From positions 58,521-122,520 of the forward strand of contig NZ_OMOQ01000004.1 in NCBI RefSeq assembly GCF_900302475.1: a stretch of DNA of 64,000 nt, read 5' to 3'. Below are positions 30,580 to 39,883 of this stretch, piece by piece. The position numbers and the translations under genes are program-made. The stretch's first letter is position 1. Each line of letters begins with the position of its first letter. Under the pieces are notes generated by a model that was given only the letters and a program-made list of their open reading frames with translations, had not been told where the DNA came from and searched no databases. Source of the DNA: Defluviimonas aquaemixtae. Lineage in GTDB: Bacteria > Pseudomonadota > Alphaproteobacteria > Rhodobacterales > Rhodobacteraceae.

Positions 30580-30651
30580 GGGCGGAGGCTGCGGCGCTTG
30601 TGTCGCCCTGACGGAGCAACTATGACTGCCCGGGACTGAGCGGGGACGCGC

Positions 30652-31353
30652 ATGGACTACCACTACACGCCGCCGCCGGTGCCGACACTCGCGCGCTGGC
30701 GGCGTCTCTACCGGAGCCATCCGGGGCTTTCGGTGCTGCGCGTCCTGGAATACGAGGCGCTGGCGGCTCAGCCGCTCGCGGGCCGCGTGCTCGACGTTGG
30801 CGGCGGCGCGAAGTCGCCCTATGTGTCTCATATGTCGCAGGGGATTGAGGTCGAATCCGTCAACATCGACCCGAAGATCGAGCCGACCTACCTGATCGAA
30901 CCTGGCGAGCGTTTCCCGGTCCCCGAGGCGCGCTACGATCATGTTATCTGCCTGAACACGCTGGAGCACATATACGACGCGGCGTCCGTGCTGAAAGACA
31001 TCCGCCGGGTGCTCAAGCCAGGCGGCACGGCGATCGTGACCGTTCCGTGGATCTTTCGCATCCACGCGCATCCCGACGACTACTTCCGGGCGACGCCAAG
31101 CTGGTGGCGCGAGTCCTTCGAGCGCGCGGGCTTCAGTCAACTCGAACTTCAGCCACTCGTATGGGGGCGCTACACGTCGGCGAGCGCCATTTCCGGGCAT
31201 CGCGGGCCGTTCCCGCGGCTCATGTTTCACGGTGCGCATCTGCGCGACTGGCTTTATGCGCTGCTGACGGTTCGGGGCGGCACCTATTCCGGGAAACGCG
31301 GTGAGCGCATCTGCGCCGTGTCATCCGGCTGGATGATGATCGGCGAGGCCTAA
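30652..31353 (+). CDS. Class I SAM-dependent methyltransferase of the glycan cluster
   Basis: 233 residues. Motif I is RVLDVGGGAKSPYV (about 45-58), motif II ESVNIDPKIEPTY, and the post-motif region CLNTLEHIYDAASVLKDIRRVLKPGG is typical of Methyltransf_11. The WWRESFERAGF stretch is also seen in sugar methyltransferases. First gene after the pnp terminator and the first of five same-strand genes with FkbM, GT25 and GT4 proteins, so it probably methylates a sugar or lipid-linked glycan. The acceptor is unknown. Confidence 0.85.
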   Translation: MDYHYTPPPVPTLARWRRLYRSHPGLSVLRVLEYEALAAQPLAGRVLDVGGGAKSPYVSHMSQGIEVESVNIDPKIEPTYLIEPGERFPVPEARYDHVICLNTLEHIYDAASVLKDIRRVLKPGGTAIVTVPWIFRIHAHPDDYFRATPSWWRESFERAGFSQLELQPLVWGRYTSASAISGHRGPFPRLMFHGAHLRDWLYALLTVRGGTYSGKRGERICAVSSGWMMIGEA

Positions 31354-31406
31354 GACATGACGCCGTTTCCGCGCACTGCCGCCCACAGTTTCGGAAGGGT
31401 GTTTCC

Positions 31407-32222
31407 GTGAGACTTAATGCTTTCCGCAATATCGAGGAGCGTCTGAGCGACGCGATGTCTATCGACGCCTATTGCCGCGTCGTGAACGCGCGCAACGCTC
31501 TGCGCGGTAAGGCGCAGCGTATCGCGCCCGTGCCCGGCGAAGACAGTGCCCTGCACGTGGCGCGCACGGGCGCTGAAGAAATCCACATCTGTCGCCGCGG
31601 CCGCCACAACCGCTACAAGCGTGGTATTACCGCAGGTGTCGACGCGCTGGCCGCCGACTATCATCTGAACCGGATCGACACTCTACGCGATGGCCTGTTC
31701 ATCGATTGCGGCGCCAATGTCGGCGAGTTGGGCCTTTGGGCCCGTGCGCGCGGCCACGGCTACGTCGCGTTCGAGCCCGAGGCGCTGGAGGCGCGCTGCT
31801 GCGATCTCAACAATTTCGGCGGCGAGGCACGGACGATCCGCAAGGCGCTCTGGAAAGAGGAGACGACGCTGCGCTTCTATACCAAGCCCGAAAGCGCCGA
31901 CAGCTCAGTGCTCGCAGGTCACGGCATGGAGGATTTTGTCGAGATCGCCGCGACGACGTTTGATGCTGCGGTGGACCTCTCGTCCGTGACCGGCCCGGTG
32001 ATCTTCAAGCTGGAAGCCGAGGGCGCGGAACCGGAGGTGCTGGAGGGCGCGCGTAACAGCTTGGACCGGATCGATTGGGTGGCCGTCGATTGCGGCTATG
32101 AGCGTGGCCCGGCAAAGGCACATACCTTCGTCGAGACCAACACGTTCCTTCAGGATCACGGGTTCCGGCTCGAGGCAGCGCAATTTCGCCGCGTGACTGC
32201 ACTCTACCGGCGAACGGGCTGA
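31407..32222 (+). CDS. FkbM-family methyltransferase
   Basis: 271 residues with a GTG start at 31407 and a GGAAGGG ribosome site. Motif I is LFIDCGANVGELGLW (98-112), followed by VAFEPEALEARCC, and later IFKLEAEGAEPEVLEGA, the FkbM pattern. FkbM enzymes O-methylate sugars or polyketides. The N-terminal 80 residues are not obviously conserved. Three bases before the GT25 gene, so part of the same operon. Confidence 0.88.
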   Translation: MRLNAFRNIEERLSDAMSIDAYCRVVNARNALRGKAQRIAPVPGEDSALHVARTGAEEIHICRRGRHNRYKRGITAGVDALAADYHLNRIDTLRDGLFIDCGANVGELGLWARARGHGYVAFEPEALEARCCDLNNFGGEARTIRKALWKEETTLRFYTKPESADSSVLAGHGMEDFVEIAATTFDAAVDLSSVTGPVIFKLEAEGAEPEVLEGARNSLDRIDWVAVDCGYERGPAKAHTFVETNTFLQDHGFRLEAAQFRRVTALYRRTG

Positions 32223-32225
32223 GCA

Positions 32226-32981
32226 ATGTGGCCGGCCTATGTCATCAACCTCAAGGACAACGCTGCCCGCATGGAGAATGCCGCGGCGCTTCTCGACGGG
32301 CATGGCATCGGGTTCGAGCGCATCGATGCGGTCAACGGCTGGAAACTGTCCGAGGATGACATCGCCCGGGTCTACGACGCCCGTGCAAACGCCCGCGGAG
32401 GCCGCCATCCGCTCGTCCCGGCCGAGATCGGCTGCTATCTGAGCCATATCACGGCCTGGAAGCGGATCGCCGGAGGACCGGCTGAAGGCGGGTTCGTCTT
32501 CGAGGACGATGTGGCCGCGTCCGGCGATCTCGCCCGCGTTCTCGCGCTTCTCGCCGAGGACCGCGCCGGGGACTGGGACATGGTCAAGCTTTTCTCCTTC
32601 GACGAGGAGCCGGACATCGTCGCTGACCGGTCGCTCGGGGACGAACACCGGCTGGTGATCCCCTACCGCGTGCCGACGTGCCTTATCGGCTATGGTTTGA
32701 CGCGGGGCGCGGCGGCGCGGTTGGCCGACCGCGCGATCCCGTTCTTCCGGCCCGTCGACGAGGATCAGAAGTTCTTCTGGGAAACCGGCCTTCGCGTTGC
32801 GCTCGTCCTGCCGCCGCCCGTGCGCGTCGGCGATCAACAGACGAATACCGGTACTATCGGCTCCGCGCGGCGCGCGGCGGGGGTGAGCGGTCTGGCGCAG
32901 GCGCTCCGCGCGCTCCGCTACCAACTAGGCTATCGCCTTGCATTGCGTCGGGCGTGGCGCAAGCGCCGGACGGAGGGTTAG
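32226..32981 (+). CDS. Glycosyltransferase family 25 protein (LPS-type), first copy
   Basis: 251 residues. The N-terminus AYVINLKDNAARM, the GCYLSH motif (69-74) and the acidic triad EDD (93-95) in FVFEDDVA are the GT25 hallmarks. GT25 enzymes add galactose or other sugars to LPS core or glycoprotein. The C-terminal 30 residues are strongly basic (RLALRRAWRKRRTEG), which could hold the protein to the inner membrane surface. Five bases before the GT4 gene. Confidence 0.88.
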   Translation: MWPAYVINLKDNAARMENAAALLDGHGIGFERIDAVNGWKLSEDDIARVYDARANARGGRHPLVPAEIGCYLSHITAWKRIAGGPAEGGFVFEDDVAASGDLARVLALLAEDRAGDWDMVKLFSFDEEPDIVADRSLGDEHRLVIPYRVPTCLIGYGLTRGAAARLADRAIPFFRPVDEDQKFFWETGLRVALVLPPPVRVGDQQTNTGTIGSARRAAGVSGLAQALRALRYQLGYRLALRRAWRKRRTEG

Positions 32982-32985
32982 GGCG

Positions 32986-34032
32986 ATGCGAGTCCTGCAC
33001 CTGCATTTCGGGAAGGACGGCGGCGCGGAGCGCTTCTTCGTCAATCTCGTCGCCGCCTTCGGGCGGCGGGGGGTGGAGCAGCGCTTCGTCATCCGCCCCG
33101 ATCGCGGCTGGCGCGAGGGGATCGCGCCCCACGGCCCCATCATCGAGAACCACTATCGCCGCTTGTCGCTCAGCGCGCCCGTGCTCGAATGGCGGGTCCG
33201 GCGGCTCTGCCGGACGTGGCGGCCCGATGCGATCATGGCTTGGATGCCGCGCGCGGCGCGGCTGATGCCGCAGTGGTCCGATGCGGTGAAGTTGACCCGG
33301 CTCGGCGACTTCCCAGAGAATCTCAAGCATTTCGGCAATTGTGACCTACTGGTCGGCAACCTGCCCGGAATCGGCACAAAATGCCGCGCGCTCGGCTGGA
33401 CGAAGCCGGTCGTCACAATTTCGAACTTCCCCCGTCCTGTCGCGCCGCTGCCTGTCTCGCGGGCGGTGCATGACACGCCCGACGACGTCTTCCTGATCGC
33501 CGCCGGGGGGCGGTTCGTTCCTCGCAAAGGCATGGACCTTGCCATCCGCGCCGCCGCGCGCGTTCCCGGTTCCTGGCTCTGGCTCGCCGGAGACGGAAAG
33601 GAACGCGAAGCGCTTGAAGCTCTGGTGAGGGATTGCAGGATGACGGACCGCACGCGCTTTCTCGGCTGGCAGGACGAGCCCATCCATCAAATCGCCGCCG
33701 CCGACGCCTTCGTAATGCCTTCGCGGCACGAACCCTTGGGCAACATGCTCCTTGAAGCTTGGCAGGCGGGCGTGCCCTCGGTCTCGACCGCGTCCGAGGG
33801 GCCAAGCTGGTTCATGCGCGACGGGACCGACGGGCTCGTCGTGCCGATCGACGACGTGGACGCGCTCGCCGCGGCGCTGGAACGGCTCAGGACGGACCGC
33901 GAAGCCGCCGGGCGCTTTGCCGAGAACGCGAAGTCCCGGCTTCAGGAGATGTTCAGCGAGCAAGGCGTGGTTGACGCCTACTTGAAGCTTTTCTCCGGCG
34001 ATTTCTCCGACCCTTTCGGTGAGGCGGCATGA
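32986..34032 (+). CDS. Glycosyltransferase family 4 protein
   Basis: 348 residues from the ATG at 32986 (GGAGGG ribosome site). MRVLHLHFGKDGGAERFFVNL is the N-terminal Rossmann fold with the GGAE glycine loop; AAGGRFVPRKGMDLAIRAA and PSRHEPLGNMLLEAWQAGVP (E-x7-E) mark the GT-B C-terminal domain. Transfers a sugar from a nucleotide or lipid donor at the cytoplasmic membrane face. Overlaps the second GT25 gene by four bases (ATGA). Confidence 0.92.
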   Translation: MRVLHLHFGKDGGAERFFVNLVAAFGRRGVEQRFVIRPDRGWREGIAPHGPIIENHYRRLSLSAPVLEWRVRRLCRTWRPDAIMAWMPRAARLMPQWSDAVKLTRLGDFPENLKHFGNCDLLVGNLPGIGTKCRALGWTKPVVTISNFPRPVAPLPVSRAVHDTPDDVFLIAAGGRFVPRKGMDLAIRAAARVPGSWLWLAGDGKEREALEALVRDCRMTDRTRFLGWQDEPIHQIAAADAFVMPSRHEPLGNMLLEAWQAGVPSVSTASEGPSWFMRDGTDGLVVPIDDVDALAAALERLRTDREAAGRFAENAKSRLQEMFSEQGVVDAYLKLFSGDFSDPFGEAA

Positions 34033-34805
34033 AGGCGCTGGTCATTAACCTCGCCACGGAAACCGACCGCATGACCTTCCAGTCCCGCCAGCTCGACGCG
34101 CTGGGCGTCGAATGGGAACGGCTCGATGCAGTTTCTCCCCGCACGCTGACCCCGCCACCCGACGATCCCTACTGGACGCGCTGGCAGCGGCCCCTGCGGG
34201 ATGCCGAGAAAGCCGCAACCGCCTCGCACCGGAGCGCCTGGCAGCGGATCGCCGAAGGCAAGGCGCCGATGCTCGTGCTTGAGGATGACGCGGTGCTGAT
34301 GCGAGACGTTCCGGCGTTTCTGGCCGCCGTCGAAGGTCTGCCCGGCATCGACCATATCTCGCTCGAAACCCGGGGACGGCGGAAGCTGCTCGGCCAACGC
34401 CACGCCGCGGCGCCGATGGTGCGGCTCTGGCAGGACTACACAGGCGCCGCTGCCTATGTGCTATGGCCGAGCGGGGCGCGAATACTGATGGAGGATTGCG
34501 CGCGGGCGGCCGGGATCGCGGACGGGATAATCTGCGCCGCGCACCGCATGTGCTCATGGCAGGCCGATCCCGCGCTCGCCGTCCAGCTTGACCGGTGCGT
34601 GGCTCACGGGCTGGCCGCCCCGATCGCGGTCAACAGCAGCATCCTCGCCGAAACCCGGCCTGACCGGCGCAACATTCCGCTTTCCGCGCGGGCAAGCTAC
34701 CGTGCCCGGCGCATCGCTGGACAGATCCGCATCCTCGCGCGGCGTCTCGCCTGCGTTGGCCGTGCGAGGCGGCGGCACGTCGCGCTCGCCACGCAGCGGC
34801 GGTGA
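34029..34805 (+). CDS. Glycosyltransferase family 25 protein, second copy
   Basis: 258 residues. ALVINLATETDRM, ATASHRSAWQRI and the EDD triad (85-87) in LVLEDDAVL identify GT25. It is clearly diverged from the first copy in this cluster, and also ends in a basic tail rich in Arg. Four-base overlap with the GT4 gene indicates translational coupling. Last gene of the cluster, convergent with a peroxiredoxin. Confidence 0.85.
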   Translation: MKALVINLATETDRMTFQSRQLDALGVEWERLDAVSPRTLTPPPDDPYWTRWQRPLRDAEKAATASHRSAWQRIAEGKAPMLVLEDDAVLMRDVPAFLAAVEGLPGIDHISLETRGRRKLLGQRHAAAPMVRLWQDYTGAAAYVLWPSGARILMEDCARAAGIADGIICAAHRMCSWQADPALAVQLDRCVAHGLAAPIAVNSSILAETRPDRRNIPLSARASYRARRIAGQIRILARRLACVGRARRRHVALATQRR

Positions 34806-34838
34806 GCGGGCGGGCGCCTGCCGCCCGCGACAGTCACG

Positions 34839-35492
34839 TCACTTGGGCACTTTCGCATAGCGCAGATAGGGCAGCACGGCGTTGAACTCGCCGAACTTCT
34901 TTTTCGCCGCCTCGTCGTCAAGGGCTAGCGGAATGATCACGTCCTGGCCGACGGTCCAGTCTGCCGGCGTAGCAACGCCCTTCTTTTCGGCAGTCTGAAG
35001 CGCGTCGAGCGCGCGCAGCACCTCGGCGAAGTTGCGCCCGACATTCATCGGATAGGTCATCGACAGCTTCAGCTTCTTGTCCGGCCCGATGATATAGACC
35101 GAGCGGACTGTCTGGCTGTCGGCCGGGGTCGGGTGCTCGGGAAGGTAGTATTCGTGCGGCAGCATGTCGAAGGCCTTCGAGACATGCAGCCCGTCATCGG
35201 CGATGATCGGGAAGCCCGCCGTCGCGCCCCCCGCCGTCTCGATGTCCTGCTTCCACTTCTTGTGATCCTCGACCCCGTCGACCGAAATGCCGATCACCTT
35301 GGTGCCCCGCTTGCGGAACTCTTCGGCAAGCCGCGCCACCGCACCGAATTCGGTCGTGCAAACCGGCGTGAAGTCCTTAGGATGAGAGAAGAGGATTGCC
35401 CAGCTGTCACCGATCCAGTCATGGAAATCGATCACGCCCTGGTCGGTCTGAGCGGTGAAGTTCGGGACGGTGTCGTTGATTCGCAAGCTCAT
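34839..35492 (-). CDS. Peroxiredoxin, 1-Cys (PrxVI) type, first paralogue
   Basis: 217 residues. The peroxidatic cysteine is Cys45 in FSHPKDFTPVCTTEFG. GDSWAILFSHP and VYIIGPDKKLKLSMTYPMNVGRNF are typical of the Prx6 group. No clear resolving cysteine is seen, so it probably works as a 1-Cys enzyme. It reduces hydrogen peroxide and organic peroxides in the cytosol. Ribosome site AGAGGAG. A close paralogue lies directly upstream on the same strand. Confidence 0.95.
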   Translation of the reverse strand: MSLRINDTVPNFTAQTDQGVIDFHDWIGDSWAILFSHPKDFTPVCTTEFGAVARLAEEFRKRGTKVIGISVDGVEDHKKWKQDIETAGGATAGFPIIADDGLHVSKAFDMLPHEYYLPEHPTPADSQTVRSVYIIGPDKKLKLSMTYPMNVGRNFAEVLRALDALQTAEKKGVATPADWTVGQDVIIPLALDDEAAKKKFGEFNAVLPYLRYAKVPK

Positions 35493-35720
35493 GGTAGCTC
35501 CTCTGGCAAATGTCGGATCGGTTCGCGTCGCTCGGTTCCGTATCAGGCGGCGTTGCAGCCCCGGTTTCCGCTTTCGCGTGAGGGCGGGTTTCGCGCGTAC
35601 CTACTCTACGAAGTGCCATCAAAAGGGCGGCCAACGCTTTGATCTGAGTCAGATTCCTCCGCCCCGGCCGCGCGGCGGCGGAACTGCCAGCACATGCGCC
35701 CTGCCAGCGCCTACCAGGAA

Positions 35721-35741
35721 AGCGGGCGCAAGCCGCCCGCT
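35721..35741 (-). terminator. Likely terminator hairpin after the second peroxiredoxin
   Basis: AGCGGGCG/CGCCCGCT forms a perfect 8-bp stem with a 5-base loop 20 bases downstream of the stop at 35761. On the minus strand it is followed by TTTCC, a short T-run, so termination may be partial. Confidence 0.45.
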
Positions 35742-35760
35742 CCCCAGCCGGTGCCCATCG

Positions 35761-36417
35761 TCAGGCCGCCGGCTGTTTCGTGTACCGCACGTAGGGCAGT
35801 TTCTTGTCGAAACTGCCAAATCGTTTGGTCGCCTCCTCGTCGGAAACGGCGGCGGTGACAATGACGTCCTCACCCTGTTTCCAGCCAGCTGGCGTCGCGA
35901 CCTGGTGATTGGCCGTAAGCTGGATCGAGTCGAGCGAGCGGAGGATCTCGTCAAAGTTCCGTCCCGTCGTCATCGGATAGGTGAGGTAGAGTTTGACCTT
36001 CTTGTCCGGCCCCACGATGAATACGGTGCGCACAGTCTGGTTGTCGGCCGGCGTCCGGCCCTCGACCTTCGATTCGCTCGCGGGCAGCATGTCGTAGAGC
36101 TTCGCGACCTTCATCTCGGGATCGCCGATCATCGGATAGTTCACCGTGTTGCCGGTGAGAGAGGCGATATCGGCCTTCCAGCGATGGTGATCGTCGACGG
36201 GATCGACCGAGATCCCGATGATCTTGGCGTTCCGCTTCGCGAATTCCCCGGTCATGCCGGCCATCATGCCAAGCTCGGTCGTGCAGACCGGCGTGAAGTC
36301 CTTGGGATGGCTGAACAGAACCGCATAGCCATCACCAATCCAGTCGTGAAAGCGGATCTGGCCTTCGGTTGTATCGGCCTCGAAATCCGGCGCCGTGTCA
36401 TTGATACGCAAAGCCAT
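35761..36417 (-). CDS. Peroxiredoxin, 1-Cys (PrxVI) type, second paralogue
   Basis: 218 residues from the ATG at 36417 (GGGGGTG ribosome site). Peroxidatic Cys45 is in FSHPKDFTPVCTTELG, and VFIVGPDKKVKLYLTYPMTTGRNF parallels the neighbour, so the two arose by tandem duplication. The frame stays open far upstream, but that part is the antisense of the aldehyde dehydrogenase gene and not coding. Divergent from the dehydrogenase. Confidence 0.95.
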   Translation of the reverse strand: MALRINDTAPDFEADTTEGQIRFHDWIGDGYAVLFSHPKDFTPVCTTELGMMAGMTGEFAKRNAKIIGISVDPVDDHHRWKADIASLTGNTVNYPMIGDPEMKVAKLYDMLPASESKVEGRTPADNQTVRTVFIVGPDKKVKLYLTYPMTTGRNFDEILRSLDSIQLTANHQVATPAGWKQGEDVIVTAAVSDEEATKRFGSFDKKLPYVRYTKQPAA

Positions 36418-36606
36418 TTGCACCCCCCATGTGTTTTCCTGTCGCACGGGCGAGTATAGTTCCGAAGAAAGACATTTGCACGTTGCTCTTGTCCCGCGAC
36501 ACGCCGCGCGGATTTGACCAGCCGGAATTTGATCATATTTCTTTGCGACCACTTGCGGTCGGCCTCGGTGCCTGCCACTGTCCCGCCGCCAGCGATGAGG
36601 TGAGCC

Positions 36607-38058
36607 ATGATCGAGAAACGCGACTTCTACATCAACGGCGCCTGGGTGGCGCCGTCCAGCCCCTGCGATCATCAGGTGATCGACCCGTCGGCCGAGGAGC
36701 CCTGCGCCGTGGTTTCGCTCGGCGCGTCGGAAGACGTCGACGCGGCGGTCGCCGCGGCGAAGGCGGCGTTTCCCGCTTGGGCGGCGACGCCGCCCGCGGA
36801 ACGCCGCGCCGTGGTCGCGCGCATCCTCGACGAATACGAGAAGCGCAAGGACGAGCTTGCCCACGCCATCTCGCTCGAGATGGGCGCGCCCATCGACATG
36901 GCGCGCGACCAGCAAGCGCCCTGCCTGCCCTGGCATCTGAAGAACTTCCTGCGCGCCTTCGACAAGATCGAGTGGGTCCGGCCCTTGGGTCCCCACGCGC
37001 CGAACGACCGGATCGCAATGGAGCCGATCGGCGTCGTGGGGCTGATCACGCCGTGGAACTGGCCGATGAACCAGATCGCGCTCAAGGCGATCCCGGCGAT
37101 GCTGGCCGGCTGCACCTGCGTGCTGAAGCCCTCCGAGGAGGCGCCGCTCAACGCGATGCTCTTCGCCGAGTTCTGCCATGACGCGGGCGTGCCGCCGGGC
37201 GTCTTCAACCTCGTGAACGGCGACGGCGCGGGCGTCGGCACGGCGCTGTCGAGCCATCCGGATGTCGAGATGATCTCGTTCACCGGCTCGACCCGGGCTG
37301 GCAAGGCGATCTCCAAGACCGCCGCCGAGACGCTGAAGCGCGTGGCGCTCGAACTCGGCGGCAAGGGCGCGAACCTGATCTTCGCCGATGCCGACGAGAA
37401 GGCGGTGAAGCGCGGCGTCCTGCATATGATGAACAACTCGGGCCAGAGCTGCAACGCGCCGTCGCGGATGCTCGTGGAGCGCTCGATCTACGACCAGACG
37501 GTGGAGGCCGCCGCCGAGGTGGCGGAGGCGGTCAAGGTTGGCCCGGCCTCGGAGGCCGGTCGCCATATCGGACCGGTGGTGAACAAGCGTCAATGGGACC
37601 AGATCCAGAGCTTCATCCAGAAGGGCATCGACGAGGGTGCGCGGCTCGTGGCGGGCGGGCTCGGCCTGCCGGAGGGGATGAACAAGGGCTACTACGTGCG
37701 CCCGACGGTTTTTGCCGACGTGACGCCCGGCATGACGATCGAGCGCGAGGAGATCTTCGGGCCGGTCCTGTCGATCATCCCCTTCGAGGACGAGGAGGAC
37801 GCCGTCCGGATCGCCAACGACACGCCCTACGGGCTCACGAACTACGTGCAGAGCCAGGACGGCTCGCGGCGCAACCGGATGGCCCAGCGGCTCCGCTCGG
37901 GCATGGTCGAGATGAACGGCCAGAGCCGCGGCGCCGGCTCGCCCTTCGGCGGCGTCAAGTCGTCCGGCCGGGCGCGCGAGGGCGGCGTATGGGGCATCGA
38001 GGAATTCCTCGAGGTCAAGGCGATTTCGGGATGGGCCCCGGACCTCGCAGCCGAATAG
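36607..38058 (+). CDS. Aldehyde dehydrogenase family protein
   Basis: 483 residues. Catalytic Cys282 (NNSGQSCNAPSR) and Glu249 (ALELGGKGANL) are present, with TPWNWPMNQIALK at 148-160 and FTGSTRAGK at the NAD site. The FYINGAWVAP opening is common to betaine- and sugar-aldehyde oxidising members. It oxidises an aldehyde to an acid with NAD(P). Its position upstream of an MttB-family gene and a TMADH-like flavoprotein suggests an amine-derived aldehyde; that is inference. Confidence 0.92.
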   Translation: MIEKRDFYINGAWVAPSSPCDHQVIDPSAEEPCAVVSLGASEDVDAAVAAAKAAFPAWAATPPAERRAVVARILDEYEKRKDELAHAISLEMGAPIDMARDQQAPCLPWHLKNFLRAFDKIEWVRPLGPHAPNDRIAMEPIGVVGLITPWNWPMNQIALKAIPAMLAGCTCVLKPSEEAPLNAMLFAEFCHDAGVPPGVFNLVNGDGAGVGTALSSHPDVEMISFTGSTRAGKAISKTAAETLKRVALELGGKGANLIFADADEKAVKRGVLHMMNNSGQSCNAPSRMLVERSIYDQTVEAAAEVAEAVKVGPASEAGRHIGPVVNKRQWDQIQSFIQKGIDEGARLVAGGLGLPEGMNKGYYVRPTVFADVTPGMTIEREEIFGPVLSIIPFEDEEDAVRIANDTPYGLTNYVQSQDGSRRNRMAQRLRSGMVEMNGQSRGAGSPFGGVKSSGRAREGGVWGIEEFLEVKAISGWAPDLAAE

Positions 38059-38061
38059 GCG

Positions 38062-38121
38062 GAGGGGCGAGGCCCGTCGGGGCATCGGGCCCCTCTGGGC
38101 CGGTCCGGCCTGCGCCGGACC
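38062..38121 (+). terminator. Two hairpins after the aldehyde dehydrogenase
   Basis: GAGGGGC/GCCCCTC (38062-38068 with 38089-38095) and a perfect 8-bp stem GGTCCGGC-CTGC-GCCGGACC (38102-38121) follow the stop. Neither has a T-run, so they may slow rather than end transcription into the MttB-family gene. Confidence 0.4.
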
Positions 38122-38242
38122 CTAACGACCACTGAACGGTTCAAAACGACATTTCATCTCCCCGGAATGTCGTGCCGGGTATGTCGCCCCGGCGGCTCGC
38201 GCACGTAAAATCGGTGCCGAAGCGCTGATCGGGGAGGCTCGA

Positions 38243-39790
38243 ATGACAGCTGAGGATACCGTTCACCGGGTACGCCACGGCGGCCGCGAGGCGCGGCGGC
38301 GCGAACGGTCGCACAAGGCGACGGGCCACGGGCGGCCCTACATCACCCGCAACATCCCGACATACGACATCCTGTCGGAGGAGAACCTCCAGAAGATCGA
38401 GGCCGCCGCCGACCGCATCCTCGCCGAAACCGGGATCGAGTTCCGCGACGACGACGTGGCGCTCGACCACTGGAAGAAGGCGGGCGCGAAGGTTGATGGT
38501 GTCCGCGTGACGTTCGAGCCCGGCATGTTGCGCGAAATCCTGAAATCGGCGCCGGCCGAGTTCACGCAACACGCGCGCAACCCCGAGAACTCAGCCCGGA
38601 TCGGCGGCAGGAACGTGGTGTTCGCGCCGGCCTACGGCTCGCCCTTCGTGATGGACCTCGACCGCGGTCGCCGTTTCGGTACGCTTCAGGACTTCGAGAA
38701 CTTCATCAAGCTCGCCCAGTCCTCGCCCTGGTTCCATCATTCCGGCGGCACGATCTGCGAGCCGACCGACGTGCCCGTGAACAAACGTCACCTCGACATG
38801 GTCTATTCCCATATTCGCTACTCCGACCGGCCCTTCATGGGCTCGGTCACGGCCGAGGAGCGGAGCGAGGATTCGATCGATATGGCGCGGATCGTCTTCG
38901 GTCGCGACTTCGTCGACGAGAATTGCGTCATCCTCGGCAACGTCAACGTTAACTCGCCCTTGGTCTGGGACGGGACGATGACGAAGAGCTTGCGCGCCTA
39001 CGCGCGGGCCAACCAGTGCGCCGTCGTCGTGCCCTTCATTCTCGGCGGCGCGATGGGGCCGGTCACGAATGCGGGGGCCATCGCCCAGTCGCTCGCCGAG
39101 ACCATGGCCGGCTGCGCGCTCACCCAGCTCGAACGCAAGGGCGCACCGACCGTCTTCGGCACATTCCTGTCGTCGATGTCCTTGCGCTCCGGCTCGCCAA
39201 CCTTCGGCACGCCGGAACCGGCGATCGGTTCGATGGTCATCGGTCAGCTCTGCCGCCGGCTTGGCCTGCCCCTGCGCTGTTCGGGCAACTTCACCACGTC
39301 GAAGCTGCCCGACGCCCATGCAATGACCGAGGGCACGATGTCGATGCTCGCCGCGATTCATTGCGGCGCGAACTTCATCCTGCATTCGGCCGGCTTCCTC
39401 GACGGGCTTCTCTCGATGTCCTATGAGAAGTTCATGCTGGACGCCGATCTCTGCGGCGCGCTCCACACCTATCTCGACGGGGTCAAGATCGACGACAACC
39501 AGCTCGCCGTCGACGCCTTCGCCGAAGTCGGCCCGGGCAACCATTTCTTCGGCTGCTCGCATACGATGGCGAATTACGAGACCGCCTTCTGGGATTCGGA
39601 AACCGCCGATAACGAGCCCTTCGAGAAATGGGAGGCCGCGGGCCAGGACGACGCCGCGACACGGGCGAACCGGCTCTGGAAGCAGCACTTGCGCGAATAC
39701 GAGGCGCCGCATCTCGACGAGGGCGTCGACAAGGCGCTGAGGGAATTCGTCACGAAGAAGAAGGCCGCGGTGCCGGATGCCTGGTACTAA
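38243..39790 (+). CDS. Trimethylamine methyltransferase (MttB) superfamily protein, non-pyrrolysine type
   Basis: 515 residues. Family segments include YDILSEENLQKIEAAADRILAETGIEF near 40-70, ILGNVNVNSPLVWDG and ALTQLERKGAPTVFGTF. The frame has no internal TAG, so this is not the pyrrolysine enzyme. Characterised non-pyrrolysine relatives (such as MtgB) demethylate glycine betaine or related quaternary amines onto a corrinoid protein. No corrinoid protein or B12 riboswitch was seen here. Ribosome site GGGGAGG. Followed 93 bases later by a DgcA/TMADH-like gene. Confidence 0.9.
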   Translation: MTAEDTVHRVRHGGREARRRERSHKATGHGRPYITRNIPTYDILSEENLQKIEAAADRILAETGIEFRDDDVALDHWKKAGAKVDGVRVTFEPGMLREILKSAPAEFTQHARNPENSARIGGRNVVFAPAYGSPFVMDLDRGRRFGTLQDFENFIKLAQSSPWFHHSGGTICEPTDVPVNKRHLDMVYSHIRYSDRPFMGSVTAEERSEDSIDMARIVFGRDFVDENCVILGNVNVNSPLVWDGTMTKSLRAYARANQCAVVVPFILGGAMGPVTNAGAIAQSLAETMAGCALTQLERKGAPTVFGTFLSSMSLRSGSPTFGTPEPAIGSMVIGQLCRRLGLPLRCSGNFTTSKLPDAHAMTEGTMSMLAAIHCGANFILHSAGFLDGLLSMSYEKFMLDADLCGALHTYLDGVKIDDNQLAVDAFAEVGPGNHFFGCSHTMANYETAFWDSETADNEPFEKWEAAGQDDAATRANRLWKQHLREYEAPHLDEGVDKALREFVTKKKAAVPDAWY

Positions 39791-39883
39791 GTTCGGCGCA
39801 AACCTCACGAAGATGGACCGCCCGTTTCGATTGCGGACCGGTGCGCCGCCGCCCGTCACCAACAAGTTCGGACAAGTCGGACG

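Noticed and set aside
36418..38085. A long minus-strand open frame opposite the aldehyde dehydrogenase, continuous with the peroxiredoxin frame
   Set aside because: It is the antisense of a well-conserved dehydrogenase, is Arg/His-rich with no family motif, and the peroxiredoxin has its own start and ribosome site at 36417.
38059..38242. Cobalamin riboswitch in front of the MttB-family gene
   Set aside because: Hairpins are present, but no B12-box sequence or the expected long leader fold was seen.
38243..39790. Possible pyrrolysine-containing MttB
   Set aside because: No in-frame TAG; the protein belongs to the non-pyrrolysine branch.
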